Shown in pieces: positions 53,666 to 62,594 of a stretch of 64,000 nucleotides of DNA. The notes under the pieces are model-generated. The model was given only the letters and a program-made list of their open reading frames with translations. It was not told the origin of the DNA and made no database searches. How positions within the stretch are numbered: position 1 is the stretch's first letter; each line of letters starts with the position of its first letter. The translations under genes and the position numbers were made by a program. The stretch is from Bin87 sp965243255 (GTDB taxonomy: Bacteria; Chloroflexota; Dehalococcoidia; Lucifugimonadales; UBA3495): NCBI GenBank assembly GCA_965243255.1, contig CBDEUH010000004.1:620001-684000 (forward strand), in the 5' to 3' direction.

Positions 53666-54442
53666 CTAGGACTCGTCGGCGGCGAATGCGGCGGCCACCG
53701 CCAGGAAAGAGTCGGCCTCCAGGCTGGCGCCGCCAACCAGCGCGCCGTTGATGCTGGCGACGGCAGCGAACTCGGCGGCGTTGCCCGGGTTGACACTGCC
53801 GCCGTAAAGCAATGGTGTCGCCGACGCCACTTCCGCGCCCAGGGACGCCGAGACGGTGGGCCATATCGCGCCGCCCATTATTTGGTCGGCGATTTCGGGG
53901 GTGGCAGCCCGCCCGGTGCCGATGGCCCAGACGGGTTCATAGGCTATCGACAAACGCCCGACGGCAGCCTCGGGGTCAATGTCGGCCAGGGCAGCCACCA
54001 CCTGGCGGCGAATGACCTCCACGGCCTGGCCGCTTTCGCGTTCGTCCAACGTTTCCCCCACGCAAACGATGGGACGCAGGCCATGGCTCAACGCGGCGCC
54101 GGCCTTGCGGCCCACAGACTCGTCGGTTTCGCCGTAAAACTGGCGACGCTCCGAGTGGCCGATGAATACGTAGTCGCAGATGCCGACCAGCATGGGCGGC
54201 GCGATTTCGCCGGTGAAGGCTCCGCTGTCGTCGGCGTGCATATTCTGGGCGGCCACGGCAACTCCGCTACCGGACACAGCGTCCCGCACCGCAGCCAGCG
54301 CCACGAATGGCGGGCCGACGATGATGCTGACGCCGTTCATGCTCGCCGCGCCGGCGGCGATGGCCGACGCCAGCGCCACGCCGGACGCAATGTCCGTGTT
54401 CATCTTCCAGTTGCCGGCTACTATGTTGCGGATTGCGGGCAT
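53666..54442 (-). CDS. tpiA: Triose-phosphate isomerase
   Basis: A 258-residue TIM barrel. The catalytic residues are in place: NWKMN (near 11-15), IGHSERR (near 94-100), and Glu in YEPVWAIGTG (near 167-176), with the phosphate loop GGSVN near 211. Start ATG 54442 is preferred to the GTG two codons upstream on account of AAGGAAG spacing. It lies 10 nt after apgM and belongs to a pgk-apgM-tpiA glycolytic block. Confidence 0.96.
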   Translation of the reverse strand: MPAIRNIVAGNWKMNTDIASGVALASAIAAGAASMNGVSIIVGPPFVALAAVRDAVSGSGVAVAAQNMHADDSGAFTGEIAPPMLVGICDYVFIGHSERRQFYGETDESVGRKAGAALSHGLRPIVCVGETLDERESGQAVEVIRRQVVAALADIDPEAAVGRLSIAYEPVWAIGTGRAATPEIADQIMGGAIWPTVSASLGAEVASATPLLYGGSVNPGNAAEFAAVASINGALVGGASLEADSFLAVAAAFAADES

Positions 54443-54452
54443 CGGCACTTCC

Positions 54453-55658
54453 TTACGGGCCGTACTTGCCCAGCTTGCCGGAGTGGGACAGCGCCAGCAG
54501 CATGATGGTTTCCGCGGGTATGCGACCCAGGGAACCCCGGGCGCAGGCGCGCTCGTTGAAGCCGTCCACCCCCTCGCCCAGGGTCAGCTGGGAGTGCAGC
54601 ATAAACGGCACCGGATGCCAGCTGTGGGAGGCCATCACGGCCGGCGTGGCATGGTCGCCGGCTACCATCAGCACGTCGGGCTCCAGTTCAAGGATGCGCG
54701 GAATATGGGTGTCCAGCACTTCGAGTGTGCGTACTTTGCCGTCGAAGTCGCCATCCTCCCCGGCCGAGTCGGCAGGTTTGTAGTGGAGGAAGAAGAAGTC
54801 GTGGTCGTCCCAGTTGGCGTGGAGCGTGTTTACTTCATCGCCAAAATCCATGCCGGTGGGGATGATTTTCATGTTGGCGACGGAGGCCAGTCCGCGGTAC
54901 ATCGGGTAAGCGGCGATGGCAGCGGGGTTCAGGTGATAGACCTGCCCGAAATCCGGCAGGTTGGGCAGCTGAGCCCAGCCGCGCAGCAGCACCATGTTGG
55001 CCGGCTGCTCTTCGGAGAGGACGCGGCCGGCCTCTGCCACGAACTGCTGCACAATGCCGGCGGTGCGTTCGGCTTCGGGCGTCAGCGCCCCGGCCGGACG
55101 TGGAGGCACACCCTCCCGCTGGGGGTCGGTTTCGTCCACCTGCTCGGACAAGCCTTCGCCTCGCAGGCGCAGGACAAAGCGGTAGTCCTGCACCGGGAAC
55201 ACGTCCAACTGAACGCCGGGGATTTCAATCTCGTCCAGGCGTTCGCACAAGGGCGCGCTCAACGCGGTGGCGATGCGCCCGGCGCGGCGGTCGGTTAGCA
55301 GTCCTTCGTCGTCAACGGTGCAGAAGTTGCCCCGCGCCGCTACGTCGCCGGGCAGCAGTTCCGCGCCGATGCCCAATGCTTCCAGGACACCGCGACCAAT
55401 GAAATACTTCAACGGGTTGTATCCGAACAGGGCAAGATGCCCCGGGCCGCTGCCGGGCGCGATGCCCACCTCCACCGGCGTGGTCAGGCCGCAAGCGCTG
55501 CGTTGCGCCAGGGCGTTCAGGTTGGGAATGTGGGCCGTTTCCAGCTCCGACTTGCGAGTGTCAGGATGGGGCAGCCCACCCAGTCCGTCGGCAACCAGCA
55601 TTATGATTTTGGACGGCGTGCTGGAGAGGCTGTCTTGAATCTGTTCGAGGTCAATCAT
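54453..55658 (-). CDS. apgM: 2,3-bisphosphoglycerate-independent phosphoglycerate mutase, archaeal type
   Basis: A 401-residue member of the alkaline-phosphatase-fold ApgM family. The N-terminal metal site is MLVADGLGGLPHP (about 20-32), the Ser/Thr nucleophile region ELETAHIPNLNALA (about 38-51), then PGSGPGHLALFGY (about 68-80), and the C-terminal metal ligands lie in VAGDHATP (near 330-337) and SHSWHPVPF. It interconverts 2- and 3-phosphoglycerate. This type, rather than GpmA or GpmI, is found in archaea and some bacteria including Chloroflexota. It sits between pgk and tpiA. Confidence 0.93.
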   Translation of the reverse strand: MIDLEQIQDSLSSTPSKIIMLVADGLGGLPHPDTRKSELETAHIPNLNALAQRSACGLTTPVEVGIAPGSGPGHLALFGYNPLKYFIGRGVLEALGIGAELLPGDVAARGNFCTVDDEGLLTDRRAGRIATALSAPLCERLDEIEIPGVQLDVFPVQDYRFVLRLRGEGLSEQVDETDPQREGVPPRPAGALTPEAERTAGIVQQFVAEAGRVLSEEQPANMVLLRGWAQLPNLPDFGQVYHLNPAAIAAYPMYRGLASVANMKIIPTGMDFGDEVNTLHANWDDHDFFFLHYKPADSAGEDGDFDGKVRTLEVLDTHIPRILELEPDVLMVAGDHATPAVMASHSWHPVPFMLHSQLTLGEGVDGFNERACARGSLGRIPAETIMLLALSHSGKLGKYGP

Positions 55659-55675
55659 ATTAGCTCCGAAGTATT

Positions 55676-56872
55676 TTAAGCGTCCGGTAAGGCGGCGATG
55701 CCGGGCAAGTCCTTGCCTTCCAGAAATTCCAGCGATGCGCCGCCACCTGTTGACACGTGGGTCATATCGTCCATCAGGCCCAGGGACTCCACAGCTTCCG
55801 CTGTCGAGCCGCCGCCGACGACGGTAGTTATGCCGGGAAATCCGGCAATACAGTTGGCGATCTGTCGTGTGCCGGCACTGAACCGTTCCATTTCAAAGAC
55901 GCCCATGGGTCCGTTCCACAGTATGGTTTTACAATCGCTCAAGGCCGCGGCATAACTGGTAGCGGTTTCCGGCCCAACGTCCATGATGTACCAGCCGTCG
56001 GGAACTTCTCCCACCAACCGATGCGATACGGCATTGGGCTCTGGAGCGAATACGTCGGCAGCTATCACGTCCTGAGGCAGATGGAGGGCAACGCCGTCCC
56101 GTTCGGCGCGCTGCAGCACGTCCCGGGCGAACTCCAGCCGGTCCTCTTCAACCGCCGACGCGCCTACTGACTTGCCTGTGGCGGCCAGGAACGTTACCGC
56201 CATACCCCCGCCGATAAAGAGATGATCAAGCCGGGACAGCAGGTTTTCCAGTACCAGGATCTTGTCGCTGACCTTGGCGCCGCCCATCAGCGCGGCCAGC
56301 GGACGCTCCGGTTCGGCGAGGGCCAACCCCAGCGACTCTACCTCTCGCTGAGTCAACAAGCCCATAGCCGACGGCAAAAGTTGGGGCAGGCCAACGGTAG
56401 AAGCGTGAGCGCGGTGGGCGACGGCGAAAGCGTCCATTACGAAACATTCGGCCAGCGACGCCAGTTCGCCGGCGAACTCGGTGTCGTTGTTCTCCTCGCC
56501 GGCGTGGAAGCGCAGGTTCTCCAGCAGGACGATTTCACCGGCCGACATTCCCGAAACCGCGCCAGTAACCTCCGGGCCGATGCAATCGTTCAGGGACCGG
56601 ACGAAGCGTTTGAGCAGCGCAGCCAACCGATCGCCCACCGGGGCCAGCCGCAGGCTCTCGTCAACCTTACCCCGGGGTCGGCCCAGGTGCGAGCACAGCA
56701 CAACCTTGCATCGGCGCTCCAGCAGGTATTCGATGGTCGGCAGGGTGGCGCGCAGCCGCTGGTCGTAATTGGCGATGGCCTCGACGCCCTGCTCAATGGG
56801 AACATTAAAATCGACGCGTACCAGCACGGTTTTGCCGGCCACGTCGAGTTGGGACAGGGTTCGCTTGGTCAT
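55676..56872 (-). CDS. pgk: Phosphoglycerate kinase
   Basis: A 398-residue two-domain kinase. N-terminal VLVRVDFNVPI (about 17-27), CSHLGRPRG (about 61-69) and LLENLRFHAGEE (about 116-127), and the C-terminal MGGAKVSDKI (about 195-204) and GGGSTAEAVE near 363-372 are all typical. It interconverts 1,3-bisphosphoglycerate and 3-phosphoglycerate with ATP. ATG 56872 has a modest GCGGGAA site. It lies 17 nt upstream of apgM and overlaps nothing. Confidence 0.96.
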   Translation of the reverse strand: MTKRTLSQLDVAGKTVLVRVDFNVPIEQGVEAIANYDQRLRATLPTIEYLLERRCKVVLCSHLGRPRGKVDESLRLAPVGDRLAALLKRFVRSLNDCIGPEVTGAVSGMSAGEIVLLENLRFHAGEENNDTEFAGELASLAECFVMDAFAVAHRAHASTVGLPQLLPSAMGLLTQREVESLGLALAEPERPLAALMGGAKVSDKILVLENLLSRLDHLFIGGGMAVTFLAATGKSVGASAVEEDRLEFARDVLQRAERDGVALHLPQDVIAADVFAPEPNAVSHRLVGEVPDGWYIMDVGPETATSYAAALSDCKTILWNGPMGVFEMERFSAGTRQIANCIAGFPGITTVVGGGSTAEAVESLGLMDDMTHVSTGGGASLEFLEGKDLPGIAALPDA

Positions 56873-56892
56873 TTCCCGCTGCCTCGCCCGAG

Positions 56893-57882
56893 TCAAACCA
56901 CTGCGCCGCCGATTATCCATTCCGTAGCCTGCCGCAGAGCTGCAGGTTGTCGCAAATGGACGCTTTCCGAGGAAACCGAGGCGGCAGCATCATCAAGCAG
57001 TGCCGCGGCGTGCTTTTCGGCATACTCCCGCGAGCCGGTCCCGTCCAGGATGGCTACGATGCGGGCGGAATCCTCCGGCTCCAGCACGCGTTTCATATAG
57101 ATGCCGCCCAGCTCGCGCTTGTCCGACGTGTCAGCGTGCTGCAGGGCATGGATGATGGGCAGGCTCTTCTTCTTGTTCAAGACGTTGCTGGCGGTAAATC
57201 CGTCGCCCGCGCTGCCCCACAGGTCGGCCACGTCGTCCCGGATTTGGCGGGCCATCCCCAGGTTCTCGCCCCATTTCCGCAGGCATTCCACGGTATCGTC
57301 GTCTGCGCCGACCGCCAGCGCGCCAATCTGCGCGGAGCAGCCGGCCAGCGCTCCAGACTTGCGCCGAATCATGTCCAGGTAGTCTGACTCCGACACCATC
57401 AACTGGTCCTGGTAGGTCAGGTCCATGTACTGGCCTTCGCACAGCGTCAGGCACGCCTGGTCCAGGGAACGAAGAGCTGCCAGGACGGTGTCGGCAGGGG
57501 CGCCGCCGTCGGCTAGCCGCATCAATTCCGAACGGGCCAGTGCGTGGAGTCCGTCGCCGGCGTTGATGGCCTGGGACGGCCCCCAGACCCACCAGATGCT
57601 AGGGCGGTCGTCCCGCTGATCAATCCGCCCGGCCTGCACGTCGTTGTGCACCAGCACAAAGTTGTAGGCCAATTCCACGGATGAGGCCGCCGGCACGGCG
57701 GAACGATAATCGCCTGACACGGCCTCGGCGGCGGCCAGGGCCAGCACGCCGCAGTAGTGCAGTGGCGTCGCCGTGTCGTTGGCTGGATTACCGCGCTCAT
57801 CCACCCAACCCAGGTGGTAACGCACCAGGTCGTAGAGCATCCCCGCGCGATTGGAGAGCGACGCGCGCAAATCGCCGTCCAC
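56893..57882 (-). CDS. Polyprenyl synthetase family protein with altered first Asp-rich motif
   Basis: A protein of about 329 residues from GTG 57882. The fold is that of trans-isoprenyl diphosphate synthases: ELAYNFVLVHNDVQAGR (about 70-86) occupies the place of the first aspartate-rich motif, where DDxxD is expected; here it reads NDVQA. The second motif is intact as RDDVADLWG (near 216-224). RPSIWWVWGPSQAINAGDGL and the central CEGQYMDL are present. Loss of the first Asp may alter substrate range or Mg binding. No ATG is available in frame, so the N-terminus is uncertain. It lies between tsaC (60 nt upstream) and pgk (20 nt downstream). Confidence 0.82.
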   Translation of the reverse strand: MDGDLRASLSNRAGMLYDLVRYHLGWVDERGNPANDTATPLHYCGVLALAAAEAVSGDYRSAVPAASSVELAYNFVLVHNDVQAGRIDQRDDRPSIWWVWGPSQAINAGDGLHALARSELMRLADGGAPADTVLAALRSLDQACLTLCEGQYMDLTYQDQLMVSESDYLDMIRRKSGALAGCSAQIGALAVGADDDTVECLRKWGENLGMARQIRDDVADLWGSAGDGFTASNVLNKKKSLPIIHALQHADTSDKRELGGIYMKRVLEPEDSARIVAILDGTGSREYAEKHAAALLDDAAASVSSESVHLRQPAALRQATEWIIGGAVV

Positions 57883-57942
57883 TGCGGCGCGGTAGGTATC
57901 GTATGTAACGGCAGTGGTGATGATTGCCCCCGCGTCGGCAGG

Positions 57943-58554
57943 TCACGCGATAGCCTGCTGGATATCGCAGTATTGCACAGCGCCGTCACGCAGCAGGGTT
58001 ACCCCGGTATCGGAGACGGCTACGATGGTGCTGGCGGTTCCCTTCGGCTTTTTGCCGGCGATAATAATACCATCAACCAGCCCTCCCAAACAGCGGCGCA
58101 ATTCATCCGGGTCTGCGATGTCCTCGGCGCCGCTGGGGTTGGCGCTGGTGCCCGTAACGGGACGGCCCAGGCCCTCCGCCAGCGCCAAAGGCACGCTGTG
58201 GTCGGGCATCCGCACGGCGATGGTATCCCGGCCGGCGGTAAGACGCGGCGGCAGGCCCGTGGTCGCCGGCAACACCAGCGTCAAGGGGCCGGGCCAGTAT
58301 CTCCTTGCCAACCGCTCCGCCATGGTGCGAGCCGCCCCGCTGACATTGGAAACCATCGCTACCTGCTCCAAGCCTGATACCAACACCGGCAGGGGCATAT
58401 CGGCCGGCCGCCCTTTGACTTGATAGACTCGCTCCAACGCCATCGGGTTGAGGGCGTCCGCAGCTAGACCATACAACGTGTCTGTGGGGATGGCGACGAC
58501 GCCGCCTTCAGCCAGGCAATCGACGGCTTGGGCGATTTCGGTTTGGAAGTCCAT
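57943..58554 (-). CDS. tsaC: Threonylcarbamoyl-AMP synthase
   Basis: A 203-residue TsaC/Sua5 protein, which makes threonylcarbamoyl-AMP for the t6A37 modification of ANN-decoding tRNAs. Motifs are GGVVAIPTDTLYGLAADA (about 17-34), VKGRPADMPLPVLV (about 46-59), ARRYWPGPLTLVLPA (about 83-97) and TGTSANPSG near 134-142. It is the short TsaC type without the Sua5 C-terminal domain. A TGG-TAAAAT box ends 10 nt before the ATG, so the transcript may be nearly leaderless. It is divergent from guaA and heads a long minus-strand run. Confidence 0.93.
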   Translation of the reverse strand: MDFQTEIAQAVDCLAEGGVVAIPTDTLYGLAADALNPMALERVYQVKGRPADMPLPVLVSGLEQVAMVSNVSGAARTMAERLARRYWPGPLTLVLPATTGLPPRLTAGRDTIAVRMPDHSVPLALAEGLGRPVTGTSANPSGAEDIADPDELRRCLGGLVDGIIIAGKKPKGTASTIVAVSDTGVTLLRDGAVQYCDIQQAIA

Positions 58555-58564
58555 AACGGCGTTG

Positions 58565-58573
58565 ATTTTACCA
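58565..58573 (-). promoter_or_regulatory. Extended -10 promoter directly before tsaC
   Basis: On the minus strand TGG precedes TAAAAT, ending 10 nt before the tsaC ATG. With initiation 6-8 nt after the -10, only a few leader nucleotides would remain. Confidence 0.5.
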
Positions 58574-58601
58574 TTCCCGGACGGTGCCGATGTTCCCGGT
58601 A

Positions 58602-58610
58602 TGCTAATAT
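58602..58610 (+). promoter_or_regulatory. Extended -10 promoter of guaA
   Basis: TGC precedes TAATAT, 35 nt before the guaA ATG. It is divergent from the tsaC promoter, with the two -10 boxes about 35 bp apart. Confidence 0.5.
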
Positions 58611-58645
58611 GGACGCCCAAATTCTATGAGTGCGATAGGAACGGT

Positions 58646-60199
58646 ATGACCACTTCAGCGCTTCCCGATGCCATCGCCGTAATCGACTTCGGTTCGCAGT
58701 ACACCCACCTGATTGCGCGCCGCATCAGAGAGTTGCGGGTGTACTCCGAGATCATCCCGGCGACGGCGGGGCCGGCGGCGGTTTCCCACCTTAAAGTGCG
58801 TGGAATCATCCTGTCCGGGGGCCCGGCCAGCGTGTATGATCAGGGGGCACCGTCAATATCCGATTGGGTGCTGCAATCCTCCGTTCCGACTCTCGGCATC
58901 TGCTACGGCATGCAGGCCCTGGTGCATCAGTTGGGAGGCAAGGTTTCGGCCGGCGATGTGCGCGAGTATGGCCACGCCGAGCTGCTGAGCGAAGGCAACG
59001 ACGACGGCTTGCTGGCTGGAGTCGGCGGGAAAGTCCCGGTTTGGATGAGTCACGGCGACCGGGTGGAACGGCTGCCCGACGGCATGACCGCCCTGGCGCA
59101 TACTGCCAACACCGACTGCGCCGCCATCAGCGACGGCAAACGATGGTACGGCCTGCAGTTTCATCCCGAAGTGCAGCACACGCCGGACGGTATGACCATC
59201 CTGGGCAATTTCGTGCGCCACATCTGCGGCTGTCCGGAGTCATGGACTCCGGGGAACTTCGTTGCCGACACGGTGGCGCGGGTACGGGAGCAGGTCAGCG
59301 ACGACCGGGTAATATGCGGCTTGAGCGGCGGCGTGGACTCGTCGGTGGCGGCGGCGCTGCTGCATCGAGCCATCGGGCCGCAACTCACCTGCATTTTCGT
59401 CAACAACGGCCTGCTGCGCCATGGCGAAGTAGAGCAGGTGCAGGAGACGTTCCAGCGCGGGCTGGGCCTGGATTTACGCTACGTTGACGCCGAATCCCGG
59501 TTCCTGGGCAAGCTGGCCGGCGTAACTGACCCGGAGGTCAAGCGCAAAACCATCGGCGAAGAGTTCATCCGCGTCTTTGAAGACGCCGCCGCCGAGATCG
59601 AAAACGTGCAGTGGCTGGCTCAGGGCACCCTGTACCCCGACGTGATTGAAAGCGAAACACCGGAGAACCGTGCCTCGGCCCGCATCAAGACGCACCATAA
59701 CGTCGGCGGCCTGCCGGAGCGCATGGACTTCGGGTTGGTGGAGCCGCTGCGTTACCTGTTCAAGGACGAAGTGCGCGCCGTTGGGCTGGAGCTGGGACTG
59801 CCGGAAGACATCATCTACCGTCAGCCCTTTCCGGGGCCGGGCCTTGCAATCCGCATCATCGGCGAGGTAACGCCGGCAAAAACGGCGATGCTGCGCGATT
59901 GCGACCGCATCGTGCTGGAAGAAATCGACGACGCCGGTTTGTACCGGGACATCTGGCAGAGCTTTGCCGTGCTGACCGACAACCGCACGGTGGGCGTCAT
60001 GGGCGACTATCGTACCTACGGCTACGCCTGCGCCATCCGCGCCGTGAACTCCGAGGATGCCATGACCGCCGACTGGGTGCGTCTGCCCTACGACGTGCTG
60101 GCCCGCATCAGCAACCGCATCGTCAACGAAGTGGACGGCGTGAACCGAGTGGTCTATGACATCACCAGCAAGCCACCCGGCACCATCGAGTGGGAGTAA
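58646..60199 (+). CDS. guaA: GMP synthase (glutamine-hydrolysing)
   Basis: A 517-residue two-domain enzyme converting XMP to GMP. The glutaminase half has LGICYGMQ with the nucleophile Cys near 86 and FHPEVQHT near 172. The ATP-pyrophosphatase half has the PP-loop LSGGVDSSVA near 226-235 and ends with NRVVYDITSKPPGTIEWE. Length is normal. A 7-codon frame from 58626 (MSAIGTV) ends with TGA overlapping the ATG, which could couple translation. It begins a purine operon guaA-purD-X-Y-purE-phosphatase. Confidence 0.96.
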   Translation: MTTSALPDAIAVIDFGSQYTHLIARRIRELRVYSEIIPATAGPAAVSHLKVRGIILSGGPASVYDQGAPSISDWVLQSSVPTLGICYGMQALVHQLGGKVSAGDVREYGHAELLSEGNDDGLLAGVGGKVPVWMSHGDRVERLPDGMTALAHTANTDCAAISDGKRWYGLQFHPEVQHTPDGMTILGNFVRHICGCPESWTPGNFVADTVARVREQVSDDRVICGLSGGVDSSVAAALLHRAIGPQLTCIFVNNGLLRHGEVEQVQETFQRGLGLDLRYVDAESRFLGKLAGVTDPEVKRKTIGEEFIRVFEDAAAEIENVQWLAQGTLYPDVIESETPENRASARIKTHHNVGGLPERMDFGLVEPLRYLFKDEVRAVGLELGLPEDIIYRQPFPGPGLAIRIIGEVTPAKTAMLRDCDRIVLEEIDDAGLYRDIWQSFAVLTDNRTVGVMGDYRTYGYACAIRAVNSEDAMTADWVRLPYDVLARISNRIVNEVDGVNRVVYDITSKPPGTIEWE

Positions 60200-60204
60200 C
60201 ACCC

Positions 60205-61500
60205 GTGCGCGTTCTGGTAGTCGGCTCTGGCGGTCGCGAGCACGCGCTGGCCTGGCGGTTAGTCCGTTCTGAGGCCGTGAGCGAGCTATTCGCCGCGCCG
60301 GGCAACTCCGGCACCGCCTCGGTGGGAACCAACCTGCCCGTTTCCGACACCGACGTTGACGGCATCGTGTCCGCCGCAATTGACCACGACATCGAGCTGG
60401 TGGTAATTGGCCCGGAGACGCCGCTGGCGATGGGCCTATCCGACCGACTGGGTGCCGCCGGTATCCCCGCTTTCGGTCCCAGTAGAGCGGCGGCGCGGTT
60501 GGAATCAAGCAAGAGTTTTGCCCGCAGCGTGCTGGACGCCGCCGGAGTGCCTGGCCCGCATTACCGGGTATTCCAAAGCGTCAGCGGCGCGCTGCACTAC
60601 GTGGACTACCACGACCGTCCGGTGGTGGTGAAAGCCGATGGCCTGGCCGCCGGCAAGGGCGTGGCCCTGTGCGCCAATCGCGAGCAGGCCCACATCGCCA
60701 TCCGCGCTTGCATGGAGGACCGGATATTCGGCGACGCCGGGGCGACAGTAGTAGTGGAAGACTGGCTCCACGGGCCGGAGGTCAGCGTATTCGGCTTCAC
60801 CGACGGTGAGAACCTTTCGGCGGTAACGGCGGCCACGGACTACAAGCGAATCGGCGAAGGCGACACCGGCCCCAACACCGGCGGCATGGGCAGCTACGGC
60901 CCGCCGCACTTCTGGAATGATGAACTGGCCGAGCGGATTCGCCAAGAATATATGCTACCCGTAATCCGGGAATTGGCCAGCCGAGGTGCGCCCTACCGGG
61001 GCGCGCTCTACTGCGGGTTGATGCTCACCAACGCCGGCCCTCGCGTGTTGGAGTTCAACTGCCGCTTTGGAGACCCGGAAACGCAGGTTGTGATGCCCCA
61101 GCTGCTCAGCGATCCGGTAGAGGTGATGCTGGCCTGCGCTGCCGGCAGCCTGGATGACGTCGCGCCGGTGCGCTGGTCAACGCGGCCATCGGTGGCAGTG
61201 GTCATGGTGTCTGACGGCTACCCCGGCCCGTATCAAACTGGAATCCCCATTGCCGGACTGGACGATGGCGACCTTTCCGACGACGTTATAGTGTTCCACG
61301 CCGGCGCACGGCTGTCCGATGACGCCAGCAGCGCCGCGCTGACTGCCGGCGGCCGGGTGCTGGCCTGCGTGGGCCTGGGCGACACTGTGGACGTCGCGCG
61401 CGACCGGGCTTACCATCGAATCGACCGCATCAGCTTTGAAGGCGCGTACTACCGTCGGGACATTGCGGCAGAGGCCGCCGTCGCCGTGGCCGGCGCGTAG
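60205..61500 (+). CDS. purD: Phosphoribosylamine-glycine ligase
   Basis: A 431-residue ATP-grasp enzyme making glycinamide ribonucleotide. VLVVGSGGREHALAW (about 3-17) is the N-terminal motif, then VVVKADGLAAGKGVALC (about 139-155), GPEVSVFGFTDGENL near 191-205 and GPRVLEFNCRFGDPETQ near 277-293. GTG start 60205 follows guaA by 5 nt with GGGAG overlapping the guaA end. Two unknown genes separate it from purE. Confidence 0.96.
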   Translation: MRVLVVGSGGREHALAWRLVRSEAVSELFAAPGNSGTASVGTNLPVSDTDVDGIVSAAIDHDIELVVIGPETPLAMGLSDRLGAAGIPAFGPSRAAARLESSKSFARSVLDAAGVPGPHYRVFQSVSGALHYVDYHDRPVVVKADGLAAGKGVALCANREQAHIAIRACMEDRIFGDAGATVVVEDWLHGPEVSVFGFTDGENLSAVTAATDYKRIGEGDTGPNTGGMGSYGPPHFWNDELAERIRQEYMLPVIRELASRGAPYRGALYCGLMLTNAGPRVLEFNCRFGDPETQVVMPQLLSDPVEVMLACAAGSLDDVAPVRWSTRPSVAVVMVSDGYPGPYQTGIPIAGLDDGDLSDDVIVFHAGARLSDDASSAALTAGGRVLACVGLGDTVDVARDRAYHRIDRISFEGAYYRRDIAAEAAVAVAGA

Positions 61501-61514
61501 GAATATCCGCAGTT

Positions 61515-62108
61515 ATGGCAACCCCGAAAGGAACCCGCCCGGATTGGCCAGCCCTGGCCCACGCTTTCAGCATAGCAGCCGACGCCGGCGAGTTGGACCA
61601 GTTTCGCCGACGCCGCTGGGGCAATGACGATGCCGTGGCGTGGTTGGAGCAGGATGTTCTTGCTGAGCTCACTGAAGCGCAAGCCGTCGCTCTGTATCGC
61701 GCCGCCGGCGGGCGGCAAATTGCCAAATTCCGCGCCAACCCCATCGAAGAAATACGCGACGCGGTGGACTTTCTGCTCCACGACACCATCAAGCTGGAAA
61801 ACCGATTTGAGGAATGCGCTGTCGCAACCGCGGGTTTCGGCTTGGCGGGAGCCGGGCGAGAATGGCCGTCATACCTGCTCGCGCTGCGAGAACCTGGCCT
61901 CTTCGCGCCGTGGAGTCCTCACACCGAACGCGCTTTGCGGCGGTGGGGGATGCTGCCGGCGGGTTTCAAGGGCGGACACCCGGGACTGTGCTACATCGAC
62001 CTGCTGGACATTTTGCACGCCCTGCGAGTGAGAGTCGGGCTGGCAGACTTTCGCCGCGTTGACGAATTCTGTTACCTTAATGGACGTGCCAATAAGGGTC
62101 CGGCCTGA
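61515..62108 (+). CDS. Unknown protein in the purine operon (first)
   Basis: A 197-residue soluble protein that I do not recognise. It is mostly helical: WPALAHAFSIAADAGELDQF near 11-30, VLAELTEAQAVALYRAAGG near 48-66 and a region EIRDAVDFLLHDTIKLENRF near 78-97. The C-terminal half has conserved-looking aromatic and glycine residues (WSPHTERALRRWGMLPAGF, then GGHPGLCYIDLLDIL). It starts 14 nt after purD and precedes another unknown and purE, so it is transcribed with purine biosynthesis. No nuclease or ligand motif is visible. Confidence 0.65.
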   Translation: MATPKGTRPDWPALAHAFSIAADAGELDQFRRRRWGNDDAVAWLEQDVLAELTEAQAVALYRAAGGRQIAKFRANPIEEIRDAVDFLLHDTIKLENRFEECAVATAGFGLAGAGREWPSYLLALREPGLFAPWSPHTERALRRWGMLPAGFKGGHPGLCYIDLLDILHALRVRVGLADFRRVDEFCYLNGRANKGPA

Positions 62109-62149
62109 TCGCCGTAACCGCCTGACCACCGTAACCGGAGGAATAATCG

Positions 62150-62581
62150 ATGCCCTGGCTTGATGACCTGAACCGCCTGCGGGTGCGCGTGGATAACGAG
62201 GGCTACGGCCGGCAGATGTCCGAGGTTGCCGAACGTCGGGGCCTGCTGGAAAAGTACGCCGCCGGGCTGGCCGTCGAAGAGCTGTTGACGCAGATGAACG
62301 ACGTGCTGCTGGACGGAGGTGCCCGCCTCATCGTCGATCGCTCGTGGCAGTACGACTTCGAGGGCGACGATGACTCCGACTTTGAAGGACTCAACGACCA
62401 GATCCTCTACACCCTCTACTGGCACGACGGCGACCCGGTGGAGCTGGAAGTGCTGGTAGGCATCGACGACGAAGACGCCGGGTACGTCATGGTTGACGAC
62501 GAAGAAATCGACGATGACTCGGAAAGCATCCAGGAAGCCTTGCTGGACGCTTTTCGCGACATAGCCGAAATCGCCAAGTGA
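62150..62581 (+). CDS. Unknown acidic protein in the purine operon (second)
   Basis: A 143-residue, strongly acidic protein; the C-terminal third is rich in Asp and Glu (VDDEEIDDDSESIQEALLDA). There is a central beta region ARLIVDRSWQYDFEGDDDSD then QILYTLYWHDGDPVELEVLV. An AACCGGAGG ribosome site lies upstream of the ATG. No family is recognised. It ends 13 nt before purE and is part of the guaA-purD-X-Y-purE run. Its acidity and conservation of context suggest a protein-interaction role, which is a guess. Confidence 0.65.
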   Translation: MPWLDDLNRLRVRVDNEGYGRQMSEVAERRGLLEKYAAGLAVEELLTQMNDVLLDGGARLIVDRSWQYDFEGDDDSDFEGLNDQILYTLYWHDGDPVELEVLVGIDDEDAGYVMVDDEEIDDDSESIQEALLDAFRDIAEIAK

Positions 62582-62594
62582 AAGGAGAACTATT

